Shown: positions 17,204 to 26,469, numbered from the stretch's first letter. The stretch: DNA of 64,000 nt from Neisseria brasiliensis (GCF_009671065.1 NZ_CP046027.1:2108001-2172000), one strand, 5' to 3'. Made by a program: numbers and translations. Notes: generated by a model not told the origin, from the sequence alone.

Positions 17204-17959
17204 ATGAAATTAAATATTTTATCGTCTTTAATTGTGACCTTAACATTGGCAGCGTGTGCCGGTTCGTCAGGCCCAAGCCCACGCGAACGTGCAGAGCAGG
17301 TATCCAATATCAAAACGCAATTGGCTTTGGAATACATGCGCGTTCAGGATTACCGTCAGGCAACGCAGGCGATTGAAGATGCCTTAAATTCTAATGGTAA
17401 AAACGAAGTGGCTTGGTTGGTGCGTGCGCAGATTTACCAATACTTGAAGGTACAAGACAAAGCGCAAGAAAGCTTTTTGAAAGCCTTGTCGTTGAAACCG
17501 GATAGCGCGGAAATCAATAATAACTACGGCTGGTTTGTGTGCAGCCACATGAATAATCCGGCTGAATCGATTCAGTATTTCGACAAAGCGCTGTCGGATC
17601 CGACGTATCCCAGCCCGTATGTGGCGAATTTAAACAAAGGCATTTGTAGCGCAAAAATGGGTCAATTCTCATTGGCTGAAGCATATTTAGAGCGCGCTTT
17701 GGCTGCTGCGCCGCAATTTCCGCCCGCATTCAAAGAATTGGCACGCACCAAAATGTTGGCAGGCAGTCTGAACGATGCCGATTATTACTTCCGCCAATAC
17801 CAAAGCAAGGTTGACGTATTGCAGGCAGATGATTTGCTGTTAGGTTGGCGCTTGGCTAATGCGCTGGGTAACACCCAAGCCGCTTATGAATACGAAGCGC
17901 AGTTAAGAGCCAATTTCCCTTATTCCGAAGAACTACAGGCAGTGACGACAGGTCGATAA
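17204..17959 (+). CDS. pilW: type IV pilus biogenesis/stability lipoprotein PilW
   Basis: A 251-residue outer-membrane lipoprotein with TPR repeats, needed for stable PilQ secretin multimers and functional type IV pili in Neisseria. The signal peptide ends in the lipobox LAAC with lipidated Cys18. Three or more TPR units are visible, such as AQESFLKALSLKPDSAEINNNYG. It lies 3 bases after rlmN and 3 before the next gene, so it is in a tight operon. The same locus holds pilF/yfgA-type genes in gammaproteobacteria. Confidence 0.9.
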   Translation: MKLNILSSLIVTLTLAACAGSSGPSPRERAEQVSNIKTQLALEYMRVQDYRQATQAIEDALNSNGKNEVAWLVRAQIYQYLKVQDKAQESFLKALSLKPDSAEINNNYGWFVCSHMNNPAESIQYFDKALSDPTYPSPYVANLNKGICSAKMGQFSLAEAYLERALAAAPQFPPAFKELARTKMLAGSLNDADYYFRQYQSKVDVLQADDLLLGWRLANALGNTQAAYEYEAQLRANFPYSEELQAVTTGR

Positions 17960-17962
17960 TAC

Positions 17963-18826
17963 ATGGACAATCAACAAAAAACAGCACACAACATCGAAGC
18001 AGCAAAAGCATTGGGCAATGAATTGCGCCAATTACGTGAAAAGCAAGGCATTGACATCAGCGATATTGCAGGCCGTCTGAAATTATCGGTTGAGCAAATT
18101 CAAGATTTGGAAAAAGGCGATTATTCCAGCTTTTCAGGTTTGGTATTTGCCACTGGCTTTCTGCGTTCATACGCGCGTTTGTTGAAAATGGATGAACAGC
18201 AAATTGCAGGCCGTCTGAAAACCGTTGTGCCGCAAACTGCTGATCATGTGTATGCGGTTAATCGCGAAAAAGATGCCGGTTTTAATTACCAAAGTGTCGA
18301 GAAAAACGGTTTCCCAAAATGGATTTTGGGCGTGGCGGCATTGGCTTTGATTGTGGGCGGTATTTATTTATGGCAAAACAAGTCGAATTTAGAAAGTAGC
18401 CAACAATACGCACAAGACAGCAGTGCCGTGCAAAACAGCTTGCAAGCGCCGGCTTTAAAAGCCAGCAATGTTGAAGTATCGAAAATGACCGAGCAAGGCA
18501 CACAAGTGATTGCGGCTGCTTCTGCTGCTTCAGATGTCGCCGCTTCTGCGGCTTCCGAGTCGAAAGTCGAAGTGGCTGCCGATGAATTGTGGGTGAAAGT
18601 ACAATACCGCAGTAATCTGATTATTCATGATAAAGATGGCAAAATGGTGTTCAGCAATATCATTCCGGCCGGCAGTGAGCGCCGCTTCAAAGGCGGTGCG
18701 CCGTATGAAGTATGGGTCGGTATCGCGGCTGGTGCCGAAGCCAATTATGGCGGCACCAGCATTCGTCCGGTTGATTACCGTGCCCCGGGCAAACAGTCTG
18801 CCACCTTTATTGCAGGAAAAAAATAA
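17963..18826 (+). CDS. RodZ-like helix-turn-helix membrane protein
   Basis: A 287-residue protein with an N-terminal cHTH_25-type helix-turn-helix (about residues 15-80), one transmembrane helix at 120-138 and a C-terminal DUF4115-like domain ending near TFIAGKK. This is the architecture of RodZ, which links MreB to the membrane and shapes rods. Alanine- and serine-rich sequence joins the helix to the last domain. Two perfect AGGCCGTCTGAA uptake sequences sit inside the coding region at 18070-18081 and 18208-18219, both encoding AGRLK. The operon position before ispG matches E. coli rodZ. Confidence 0.85.
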   Translation: MDNQQKTAHNIEAAKALGNELRQLREKQGIDISDIAGRLKLSVEQIQDLEKGDYSSFSGLVFATGFLRSYARLLKMDEQQIAGRLKTVVPQTADHVYAVNREKDAGFNYQSVEKNGFPKWILGVAALALIVGGIYLWQNKSNLESSQQYAQDSSAVQNSLQAPALKASNVEVSKMTEQGTQVIAAASAASDVAASAASESKVEVAADELWVKVQYRSNLIIHDKDGKMVFSNIIPAGSERRFKGGAPYEVWVGIAAGAEANYGGTSIRPVDYRAPGKQSATFIAGKK

Positions 18827-18828
18827 AC

Positions 18829-20094
18829 ATGAACACACTCAAACGCCGCCAAACACATCAAGTCCAAATTGATCATATTACCGTTGGCTCCAGCGCACCG
18901 GTGGTGGTGCAATCCATGACCAACACCGACACCGCTGATGCGGAAGGCACCGCTTTACAAGTTAAAGAGTTGAGCGATGCCGGTTCGGAAATGGTGCGGA
19001 TTACCGTCAACAGCCCTGAAGCAGCCTCCAAAGTGGCTGAAATCCGTCAGCGCTTAGATGATATGGGCTACAACACACCGTTAGTAGGTGATTTCCATTT
19101 CAACGGTGAACGCTTGTTGGCCGAATATCCCGAGTGCGGCAAAGCATTGGCCAAATACCGCATCAATCCGGGCAATGTCGGCAAGGGTGCAAAAGGCGAT
19201 GAAAAATTTGCCTACATGATTCGCACCGCGGCTGAAAACAACAAAGCCGTGCGCATCGGCGTGAACTGGGGTTCTTTAGATCAAAGTTTGGCCAAGCGCA
19301 TGATGGATGCCAACATGGCTTCGGCTACGCCGCTGCCGCCGGAAGAAGTGATGAAAGAAGCCTTGATCGTTTCTGCTTTAGAGTCGGCTGAAAAAGCGGT
19401 GAGCTTGGGCTTGCCGGAAGATAAAATCATTTTGTCGTGTAAGGTCAGCGCGGTGCAGGATTTGATTCAAGTGTATCGTGAGTTGGGCAGCCGCTGCCAA
19501 TATCCGCTGCATTTGGGTTTGACCGAAGCCGGTATGGGTAGCAAAGGCATTGTAGCGTCTACGGCGGCGCTGGCCGTGTTGCTGCAAGAAGGCATTGGCG
19601 ACACCATTCGCATATCATTAACACCGGAACCGGGTAGCTCGCGCACGCAAGAAGTGATTGTCGGACAAGAAATTTTGCAAACCATGGGCTTGCGTTCGTT
19701 TACCCCAATGGTCACGGCTTGTCCGGGTTGCGGTCGCACCACCAGCACGGTATTCCAAGAATTGGCACAAGATGTGCAAAATTATCTGCGTCAAAAGATG
19801 AACGTGTGGCGTACGGTTTATCCGGGTGTGGAATCCTTAAATGTGGCCGTAATGGGCTGCGTGGTGAACGGACCCGGCGAGAGTAAATTGGCCGACATCG
19901 GCATCAGCCTGCCGGGTACGGGTGAAACCCCTGTTGCGCCGGTTTATGTTGATGGCGAACGCAAAGTCACCTTAAAAGGCGACAACATTGCACAAGAATT
20001 CTTGCTGATTGTCGAAGAGTATGTGAAAGAGAATTACCGTGAAGGCGGTGCCAAACGCGTTCAGCCGCGTGTGATTCCGATTAAAAATGCTTAA
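18829..20094 (+). CDS. ispG: 4-hydroxy-3-methylbut-2-en-1-yl diphosphate synthase
   Basis: Iron-sulfur enzyme of the MEP isoprenoid pathway. The 421-residue protein has the N-terminal barrel (VVVQSMTNTDTAD, VGDFHFNG, RINPGNVG) and the C-terminal cluster-binding cysteines in TACPGCGRTT and VMGCVVNGPGE. The start is 2 bases after the rodZ-like stop. A DUS hairpin ends the rlmN-ispG operon. Confidence 0.96.
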   Translation: MNTLKRRQTHQVQIDHITVGSSAPVVVQSMTNTDTADAEGTALQVKELSDAGSEMVRITVNSPEAASKVAEIRQRLDDMGYNTPLVGDFHFNGERLLAEYPECGKALAKYRINPGNVGKGAKGDEKFAYMIRTAAENNKAVRIGVNWGSLDQSLAKRMMDANMASATPLPPEEVMKEALIVSALESAEKAVSLGLPEDKIILSCKVSAVQDLIQVYRELGSRCQYPLHLGLTEAGMGSKGIVASTAALAVLLQEGIGDTIRISLTPEPGSSRTQEVIVGQEILQTMGLRSFTPMVTACPGCGRTTSTVFQELAQDVQNYLRQKMNVWRTVYPGVESLNVAVMGCVVNGPGESKLADIGISLPGTGETPVAPVYVDGERKVTLKGDNIAQEFLLIVEEYVKENYREGGAKRVQPRVIPIKNA

Positions 20095-20112
20095 TTCTTA
20101 ATATTCAAATAA

Positions 20113-20145
20113 AGGCCGTCTGAAAAGCAATATTTCAGACGGCCT
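20113..20145. terminator. DUS hairpin between convergent ispG and pseudouridine synthase genes
   Basis: AGGCCGTCTGAA at 20113-20124 and TTCAGACGGCCT at 20134-20145, with A-rich and T-rich flanks, so it can terminate in both directions. Confidence 0.75.
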
Positions 20146-20150
20146 TTATT

Positions 20151-21074
20151 TTATAGCTTCTGCATGCTTTCAAATTTGCGAATATCGCCACTAATAGGGT
20201 CGCTAAACTCAATGATTTTTGCCAATAGTTTTAACGGCTTTTCATAATTTTCATCGCCAACCGCCAGCGCAACAGGATAAAGCGCATCGTTTAACAGCGG
20301 CATGCCCAAACTCATCATGTGCACTCGAAGTTGGTGTTTTTTGCCGGTAATCGGCTGCAAGCGGTAAAGGCTGGTTTTGCCACGGTTTTCAACCAATTCG
20401 ATGGTGGTAAAGGCATTCGGCTCGCCATCAACTTCTTTCGTCAAATAAAATTGATCCCCACGCACCAGCCGCGATTGTATCGAATAAGGGTAAACCAAAT
20501 CCGTGCGCGTGGGGGCAACCGCTTCGTAGGTTTTGCGCACCGTTTTATCTTGGAACATGGTCTGATAATCGCGGCGGCTGGCCGGATTGTGCGACAACAG
20601 CATCACGCCTGCCGTGTCTTTGTCTAAGCGGTGAATCGGGGTGATGTGCTCCACGTTTAGGTGTTGCAAATCGGGGTGTAGGCGCAAGCGAGTGAGCAAG
20701 GTTTCGTGCAGAAAACGGCCACTGGGAATCACCGGCAGGAAATGCGGCTTGTCCACCACGATCAAATGCTCGTCAATATGCAGGATTTTTTCGTCAAACG
20801 GGATGCGCGGTTCGTCTTCACGGCTGATTTCGCGATAATAATAAATCGTTTGCCCGGGTTGAAATATTGTATCCGCATTCAAAGCCATGCCGTCTGAATC
20901 GACCACAAATCCGCTGTTTAAGCGTTTGCGCCAATTGGTGTCATCAACAAACGGAAAACGGGCGCATAAGAAATGCAAAAGCGGTAAGCCGTAAAACGAT
21001 TTGTCGTGCGGCAACACCAGATAGCTGGGCTTTACGCCGTCAAGCAGCGGCAGGGGATTGATGCGTGTATTCAT
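20151..21074 (-). CDS. RluA-family pseudouridine synthase
   Basis: Converts uridine to pseudouridine in RNA; the exact target is not clear. The 307-residue protein has the catalytic motif HRLDKDTAG with its aspartate, and ITGKKHQLRVHM near the C-terminus, both typical of the RluA family. The ATG at 21074 was chosen because the 28-residue extension to 21158 is unlike the family. It interrupts the otherwise conserved ispG-hisS neighbourhood on the opposite strand. Confidence 0.85.
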   Translation of the reverse strand: MNTRINPLPLLDGVKPSYLVLPHDKSFYGLPLLHFLCARFPFVDDTNWRKRLNSGFVVDSDGMALNADTIFQPGQTIYYYREISREDEPRIPFDEKILHIDEHLIVVDKPHFLPVIPSGRFLHETLLTRLRLHPDLQHLNVEHITPIHRLDKDTAGVMLLSHNPASRRDYQTMFQDKTVRKTYEAVAPTRTDLVYPYSIQSRLVRGDQFYLTKEVDGEPNAFTTIELVENRGKTSLYRLQPITGKKHQLRVHMMSLGMPLLNDALYPVALAVGDENYEKPLKLLAKIIEFSDPISGDIRKFESMQKL

Positions 21075-21176
21075 ACCGCGTATTTTACCCGAAGCCTTCT
21101 TGGCATTGAAATGATTTTCAGACAGCCTTACCGTAAGGAAGATGCCGTCTGAGAACACAATCCGCTAAAAATAAGC

Positions 21177-21182
21177 TATAAT
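21177..21182 (+). promoter_or_regulatory. possible -10 box for hisS
   Basis: TATAAT 34 bases before the hisS ATG. No clear -35 was found. Confidence 0.35.
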
Positions 21183-21216
21183 TACCGACTATTTGATTTA
21201 AGCATCCTGATTTGAA

Positions 21217-22512
21217 ATGGCACAAAAAATCCAATCCGTAAAAGGTATGAATGACCTTTTACCTGTCGAACAAAAAGATTTCAAACTCACCGCTGCTTTT
21301 TGGCAGGCTTTTGAAGACATGGTCAGCCAGTGGGCGCGCACTTACGGCTATCAGCAAATTCGCACACCGATTGTGGAGCAAACCGGTTTGTTTGTGCGCT
21401 CTATCGGCGAAGAAACCGATGTGGTCGGCAAGGAAATGTACACCTTTTCCGATTCTAACGATTCACTGAGCTTGAGCCTGCGCCCAGAAGGCACGGCTTC
21501 ATGCTTGCGCGCAGTGGTTGAGCATAATCTTTTGTACAACAGCCCACAGAAATTATGGTACATGGGGCCGATGTTCCGCCGCGAACGCCCGCAAAAAGGC
21601 CGTTACCGCCAGTTTCACCAAGTGGGTATTGAGGCTTTGGGTTTTGAAGGTCCTGACATTGATGCCGAAATCATCGCCATGTCGGCCGATTTATGGAAAA
21701 AATTGGGCATTAGTGATTATTTGACGCTGGAAATTAACAGCTTGGGTAATCGCGAAGAACGCGCCGCCCATCGTGCCGCATTGGTGGCGTATCTGACCGA
21801 ATATGAAGCGCAATTGGATGAAGATAGCAAACGCCGTCTGAAAACCAACCCGCTGCGTGTATTGGATACCAAAAATCCGGAATTACAGGAAATTTGTAAC
21901 GCTGCGCCGCGCTTGGTGGATTATCTGGGCGGAGAATCGCGCACGCATTACAGCCGCTTCAAAGCCATGCTGGATGGTTTGAATATTCAATACACCGAAA
22001 ATCCGCGTTTGGTGCGCGGCTTGGATTATTACAACCAAACCGTGTTTGAATGGACGACAGACAAACTGGGCGCACAAGCGACTGTATGCGGCGGTGGCCG
22101 TTACGATGGTTTGATTGAAGAATTGGGTGGTAAACCGGCTGCTTCGATTGGTTTTGCCATGGGCATTGAGCGTTTATTGTTGCTGGTACACGAATACGGC
22201 ACCTTGCAAGCCAATGCTGCGCCTGATGTGTATGCCATGCATCAAGGTGAAGGTGCCGCTTTGCAGGTGATGCAATATGCCCAAGCCTTGCGTGCCGAAG
22301 GGTTTAATGTGTTGCAGCATTCCGGTTATCAAAGCCTGAAAGCGCAAATGAAAAAAGCCGACGGCAGTGGCGCACATTTTGCCCTGATTGTGGCGCAAGA
22401 CGAATTGGCCGAAGGCAAAGTGACGCTGAAAGACATGCAGGGCGAAAAAGGCCAAATTACCGTGGCCGCCGCTGATTTAATCAACACTTTACAACAATGG
22501 AAGAACGCATAA
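21217..22512 (+). CDS. hisS: histidine--tRNA ligase
   Basis: Class II aminoacyl-tRNA synthetase of 431 residues. The start KIQSVKGMNDLLP, motif 2 (GPMFRRERPQKGRYRQFHQ), the histidine-specific loop LVRGLDYYNQTVFEW and motif 3 (GFAMGIERLLLL) are all present, followed by the anticodon-binding domain. The stop is immediately followed by the ATG of the next gene, as in the E. coli hisS-yfgM-bamB-der cluster. Confidence 0.96.
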   Translation: MAQKIQSVKGMNDLLPVEQKDFKLTAAFWQAFEDMVSQWARTYGYQQIRTPIVEQTGLFVRSIGEETDVVGKEMYTFSDSNDSLSLSLRPEGTASCLRAVVEHNLLYNSPQKLWYMGPMFRRERPQKGRYRQFHQVGIEALGFEGPDIDAEIIAMSADLWKKLGISDYLTLEINSLGNREERAAHRAALVAYLTEYEAQLDEDSKRRLKTNPLRVLDTKNPELQEICNAAPRLVDYLGGESRTHYSRFKAMLDGLNIQYTENPRLVRGLDYYNQTVFEWTTDKLGAQATVCGGGRYDGLIEELGGKPAASIGFAMGIERLLLLVHEYGTLQANAAPDVYAMHQGEGAALQVMQYAQALRAEGFNVLQHSGYQSLKAQMKKADGSGAHFALIVAQDELAEGKVTLKDMQGEKGQITVAAADLINTLQQWKNA

Positions 22513-23142
22513 ATGGCAGCTCATTTGGAAGAACAACAAGAGTTAGATAATTTCAAATACTTTTGGAAAAGCATCGGCCGCTGGCTGTTTGCCTTACTGA
22601 TGCTGGCTGCATTGGGCTATTTGGGTTATACCATGTACCAAAGCCATTTGGTGAAAAAAAGCCAAGAAGCAGCTGATGTATTGGCGCAATTGGTTGAAAA
22701 AGCACAAAACAAAGGCGATACCAAAGCCATTAATGCCGATTTGCAAAACCTGCAGCAAAACTTTGCCGAAACCATTCCAGCTGCACAAGCAACCTTGATG
22801 GTGGCGGCGACTGAGTTTGATGCCGGTCGTTACGATGTGGCTTCAGGCCATCTGAACTGGGTGTTGAAAAACCAAAAAGAGCCTTTGGTTCAAGCTTTGG
22901 CGGCGCAACGTTTGGCCGTGGTAAAATTGCAGCAAAAGAAATACGATGAAGCTTTAGCGGCGTTGGATGCCAAAGTGGATGCCGATTACGAAGCCTTGCT
23001 GCTGGAAACCAAAGGCGATGTTTTCGTAGCGCAAAACAAAGCCAAAGAAGCAGCTGCCAGCTATGAGCAGGCATTGGCCAAATTGCCGAAAGATTCGGTG
23101 GGTCGCGAATTGGTTCAAATGAAATTGGATTCGCAAAAATAA
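22513..23142 (+). CDS. YfgM-like tetratricopeptide membrane protein
   Basis: A 209-residue protein with one N-terminal transmembrane helix (about residues 22-42) and a periplasmic domain with TPR-like helices. YfgM in E. coli associates with the SecYEG translocon and PpiD and works with periplasmic chaperones. Position directly after hisS, size and topology support the call. A DUS begins at its stop codon. Confidence 0.82.
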   Translation: MAAHLEEQQELDNFKYFWKSIGRWLFALLMLAALGYLGYTMYQSHLVKKSQEAADVLAQLVEKAQNKGDTKAINADLQNLQQNFAETIPAAQATLMVAATEFDAGRYDVASGHLNWVLKNQKEPLVQALAAQRLAVVKLQQKKYDEALAALDAKVDADYEALLLETKGDVFVAQNKAKEAAASYEQALAKLPKDSVGRELVQMKLDSQK

Positions 23143-23232
23143 GGCCGTCTGAAATAGAGATGGTTGTGTAATTCTGCATGATGGTGCCAAGTAATTAAAT
23201 ACGATTATGCAGATTTAAGAAACAAACAGCAG

Positions 23233-23261
23233 GCTTGTCGGGTAGTGTGTCCGGCAAGCCG
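23233..23261 (+). terminator. GC-rich hairpin upstream of der
   Basis: GGCTTGTCGG (23233-23242) pairs with CCGGCAAGCC (23252-23261), a 10-bp stem with one G-T wobble and a 9-base loop. It has no strong T-run, so it may be a leader structure rather than a terminator. Confidence 0.4.
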
Positions 23262-23318
23262 TTATGTGTTTTCAGACGGCCTGTAAATATAAGCCATCTG
23301 AAAAAGGAAAGTGAAAAA

Positions 23319-24788
23319 ATGAAACCAACATTTGCATTGGTGGGACGGCCGAATGTCGGCAAATCCACCTTATTCAACCGACTAACGCGCACTAAAGATG
23401 CGTTGGTACACGACTTGCCCGGCTTAACGCGCGACCGCCATTACGGTCACGGCAAAGTCGGCAGCAAGCCTTATTTGGTGATTGATACCGGCGGTTTCGA
23501 GCCGGTGGTCGATAGCGGCATCCTGCATGAAATGGCACGCCAAACCCTGCAAGCGGTGGATGAAGCCGATGCAGTGGTATTTCTGGTCGATGCCCGTACC
23601 GGCTTAACGCCGCAAGACAAAATCATTGCCGACCGTTTACGCCAAAGCCCGCGTCCGGTGTATTTGGCCGTGAACAAGGGTGAGGGTGGCAATCAGGCAG
23701 TATTGTCTGCCGAATTTTTTGAGCTGGCCTTGGGCGAGCCGTATGTGATTTCCGGTGCGCATGGCGATGGCGTGTATTACCTGATGGAAGATATTCTGGC
23801 CGAGTTCCCAGAGCCGGAAGAAGAGGAAGAAACCGCTAAGCATCCGGTTTTTGCCGTGATTGGCCGCCCGAATGTCGGCAAATCGACTTTGGTGAATGCC
23901 ATTTTGGGCGAAGAGCGCGTGATTGCGTTTGACATGGCCGGGACTACGCGCGACAGTATCCACATCGATTTCGAGCGTGAAGGCAAACCGTTTACCATCA
24001 TCGATACCGCCGGTGTGCGCCGTCGCGGCAAAGTAGATGAAGCGGTGGAAAAATTCTCGGTAATCAAAGCCATGCAGGCGATTGAAGCGGCTAATGTGGC
24101 GGTATTGGTATTGGACGCGCAGCAAGACATCGCCGACCAAGATGCCACGATTGCCGGCTTCGCTTTGGAAGCAGGGCGTGCTTTGGTCGTGGCGGTCAAT
24201 AAATGGGACGGCATCAGCGAAGAGCGCCGTGAGCAAGTGAAGCGCGACATCAACCGCAAATTGTATTTCTTGGATTTCGCCAAATTCCATTTTATTTCCG
24301 CTTTGAAAGAACGCGGCATTGACGGTTTGTTCGACAGCATTCAGGCGGCCTATGACGCAGCCATGATTAAAATGCCGACGCCGAAAATTACCCGCGTGCT
24401 TCAGACGGCCATTGAGCGCCAGCAACCACCGCGTTCAGGCTTGACCCGTCCGAAAATGCGTTATGCCCACCAAGGCGGTATGAATCCGCCGGTGATTGTG
24501 GTGCACGGCAATTCGCTGCACGCGATTTCCGACAGCTACACGCGCTATCTGACGCAAACTTTCCGCAAAGCCTTCAATCTTCAAGGCACGCCGTTGCGCA
24601 TTCAATATAATGTTTCGGAAAACCCTTACGAAGAAAAAGAAGACAAGCCGAAGAAAAAACCGTTGCGCCGCGCGGCTTACAGTAATCGCATTGCCAAACG
24701 TGAAGAGCGCAAAGATGAAAAAGTGCGCAACAGCGGCAGTAAAGCGAAGAAACGCCAAGTCAGCGTGAAAAAACAGCACAGCAAATAA
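23319..24788 (+). CDS. der: ribosome biogenesis GTPase Der
   Basis: Double-GTPase needed for 50S subunit assembly. The 489-residue protein has two G domains, each with GRPNVGKST (residues 9-17 and 182-190), and a C-terminal KH-like domain with a lysine-rich tail. The start was set at 23319 because AAAAGGAAAG precedes it and the family begins at this point; a frame open from 23235 is an extension. In E. coli bamB sits between yfgM and der; here only 176 bases with a hairpin and DUS lie there, in keeping with the known absence of BamB in Neisseria. Confidence 0.96.
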   Translation: MKPTFALVGRPNVGKSTLFNRLTRTKDALVHDLPGLTRDRHYGHGKVGSKPYLVIDTGGFEPVVDSGILHEMARQTLQAVDEADAVVFLVDARTGLTPQDKIIADRLRQSPRPVYLAVNKGEGGNQAVLSAEFFELALGEPYVISGAHGDGVYYLMEDILAEFPEPEEEEETAKHPVFAVIGRPNVGKSTLVNAILGEERVIAFDMAGTTRDSIHIDFEREGKPFTIIDTAGVRRRGKVDEAVEKFSVIKAMQAIEAANVAVLVLDAQQDIADQDATIAGFALEAGRALVVAVNKWDGISEERREQVKRDINRKLYFLDFAKFHFISALKERGIDGLFDSIQAAYDAAMIKMPTPKITRVLQTAIERQQPPRSGLTRPKMRYAHQGGMNPPVIVVHGNSLHAISDSYTRYLTQTFRKAFNLQGTPLRIQYNVSENPYEEKEDKPKKKPLRRAAYSNRIAKREERKDEKVRNSGSKAKKRQVSVKKQHSK

Positions 24789-24792
24789 AGCC

Positions 24793-24834
24793 AAACCGGA
24801 AAGCGATAGTCAAATTCGTTTTCCGGTTTTTTTT
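24793..24834 (+). terminator. rho-independent terminator after der
   Basis: AAACCGGAAA (24793-24802) pairs with TTTCCGGTTT (24820-24829), followed by a run of T. The remaining gap to hfq (24835-25100) is AT-rich with the hfq promoter and no gene. Confidence 0.8.
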
Positions 24835-25002
24835 GATATGCGTTGAGTAAGTCAGTCGTGAAACATGCCGGATAGGAAATAAAACTGAAAAAGAAGAAAG
24901 AGATAAGCGTAAATAGAGTAAATATCTAAACAAATCAGCGCCGAATATCAGCTAAATCAAGCGGGGGCAATAACTAAACCATGTTAAAAAGTTTGCATAT
25001 TC

Positions 25003-25045
25003 TTACCCAAAATTGTTGGTAAAAATCGACATTCAAGGCTACAAT
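25003..25045 (+). promoter_or_regulatory. hfq promoter with overlapping palindrome
   Basis: TTGGTA at 25016-25021 and TACAAT at 25040-25045 are 18 bases apart. The inverted arms TTACC and GGTAA at 25003-25022 overlap the -35, similar to the layout upstream of ribBX. Confidence 0.45.
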
Positions 25046-25100
25046 CACCCATAAAGCTATTCACGGCTTTCCTTAAAATCATAATAACGGAGTAAAGAAT

Positions 25101-25391
25101 ATGACAGCTAAAGGACAAATGTTACAAGATCCTTTTTTGAATGCGTTGCGTAAAGAGCACGTACCGGTTTCGATTTACTTGGTTAACGGCATTAAGCTGC
25201 AAGGCCAAGTTGAATCATTCGACCAATACGTTGTTCTGCTGCGTAATACTTCAGTGACCCAGATGGTTTACAAACATGCTATTTCAACCATCGTTCCGGC
25301 TCGTGCGGTAAGTTTGCAGCACGAAAACAAACCGGCTGCCCAAGCACAAGCAGCTGCGCCGGTGCAAGTGGAAACACAGTCAGCAGAATAA
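25101..25391 (+). CDS. hfq: RNA chaperone Hfq
   Basis: A 96-residue Sm-like protein that forms hexameric rings and pairs small RNAs with mRNAs. The start TAKGQMLQDPFLNALRKEHVPV and the Sm2 motif YKHAISTIVPAR are typical. A short tail rich in alanine and glutamine follows. ACGGAGTAAAGAAT gives a strong ribosome binding site. Confidence 0.97.
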   Translation: MTAKGQMLQDPFLNALRKEHVPVSIYLVNGIKLQGQVESFDQYVVLLRNTSVTQMVYKHAISTIVPARAVSLQHENKPAAQAQAAAPVQVETQSAE

Positions 25392-25410
25392 TGCAGGTCA
25401 TTATTTTTAA

Positions 25411-25441
25411 TACCTTACCGGTAACGGTAAGGTATTTTTAT
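25411..25441 (+). terminator. rho-independent terminator after hfq
   Basis: TACCTTACC (25411-25419) and GGTAAGGTA (25426-25434) form a 9-bp stem with a 6-base loop, then TTTTTATTTTT. Confidence 0.88.
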
Positions 25442-25478
25442 TTTTAGACGGCCTTTTAAGTCATACCAAGAGAATGTG

Positions 25479-26048
25479 ATGTCAATTCAGAATATTCTTC
25501 CTTTTACCCATCAACTATTAACTCAACATTTAAACAATGGCGACACGGCCTTAGACGGCACGGCTGGTAACGGTCACGATACGGTTTTTTTGGCCGAAGC
25601 CGTAGGTTATCGCGGCAAAGTGTGGGCGTTTGACGTGCAACAGCAAGCCATTGAGCAGACCAAAGCCAGATTGATGGCGGAAAACCTGCTGAGCCGCGTG
25701 AATTTGGTTCACGACAGTCATCAATATATTGAACGTCATATCCGACAAGGCTTGGATGCGGCAGTGTTTAATTTTGGCTGGCTTCCGGGGGGCGATAAAA
25801 ACATCACCACATCAGCCGACAGCAGCCTTGCGGCGCTCAACAGCACGTTATCACTATTAAATCCCAATGGCATTGTGGTAACAGTGTTATACCCCGGCCA
25901 TGATTCGGGGTGTGTGGAAGCAGCAGCCATTGAAGCATGGGCGCAATCTTTGCCACAGCAAGAATTTGCTGTGTTGAAATACCATTTTATCAACCGTCAA
26001 AACCATCCGCCTTATGTGTTGGCGATACAAAAGTTACGTCAGAAATGA
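25479..26048 (+). CDS. class I SAM-dependent methyltransferase, MnmM/YtqB-like
   Basis: A 189-residue Rossmann-fold methyltransferase with the SAM-binding motif DGTAGNGHDTVFLAE near residue 28 and NFGWLPGGDK at about residue 105. This resembles the YtqB family, reported in some bacteria as MnmM, which methylates the wobble uridine of tRNA. Whether this protein has that activity is inference. The ATG at 25479 was preferred to the GTG one codon earlier because of its spacing to AAGAG. Confidence 0.8.
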   Translation: MSIQNILPFTHQLLTQHLNNGDTALDGTAGNGHDTVFLAEAVGYRGKVWAFDVQQQAIEQTKARLMAENLLSRVNLVHDSHQYIERHIRQGLDAAVFNFGWLPGGDKNITTSADSSLAALNSTLSLLNPNGIVVTVLYPGHDSGCVEAAAIEAWAQSLPQQEFAVLKYHFINRQNHPPYVLAIQKLRQK

Positions 26049-26097
26049 ATGTTTAGGGTAAAATAGCGGCATTCTTAAACCAACCACCATCACTACC

Positions 26098-26469
26098 ATG
26101 CAATATTTAATTGTCAAACACAGCCACATGCTTTTTGTGGCGATTACGATTTTATTGTTTAACCTGCGTTTTTTCTTGTTGTGGAAAAACCCGCAAAAAC
26201 CTTTGGGTGGCCTGCTGAAAGCCTTGCCACACTTAAACGACACCATGTTGTTGTTTACCGGCTTGTGGCTGATGAAATTGACCCATTTCACCCCGTTTAA
26301 TGCGCCTTGGTTGGCAGTGAAAATCGTTTTATTGTTGGTATATATTGGTTTTGGCGTGGCGATGATGCGTTCTGCACCGCGTTCAAACAAATTCTATGTG
26401 ACTTATTTGTGCGCCATGGCGTGTGTGGCGACGATTGTGTACATGGCTTTATTCAAACCTTATTTCTAA
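26098..26469 (+). CDS. SirB2 family membrane protein
   Basis: A 123-residue protein with four predicted transmembrane helices. The N-terminal histidines in IVKHSHM and the segment HLNDTMLLFTG match the SirB2 family, whose function is unknown. It lies 49 bases after the methyltransferase and 13 before folK, so it is probably cotranscribed with folK. Confidence 0.8.
   Translation: MQYLIVKHSHMLFVAITILLFNLRFFLLWKNPQKPLGGLLKALPHLNDTMLLFTGLWLMKLTHFTPFNAPWLAVKIVLLLVYIGFGVAMMRSAPRSNKFYVTYLCAMACVATIVYMALFKPYF

Noticed and set aside
23637..24425. 262-codon frame opposite der
   Set aside because: Antisense to both GTPase domains of der; no ribosome binding site or recognisable motif.
24835..25100. Gap before hfq considered for a small RNA gene
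   Set aside because: Only the hfq promoter could be supported; no second promoter-terminator pair is visible.
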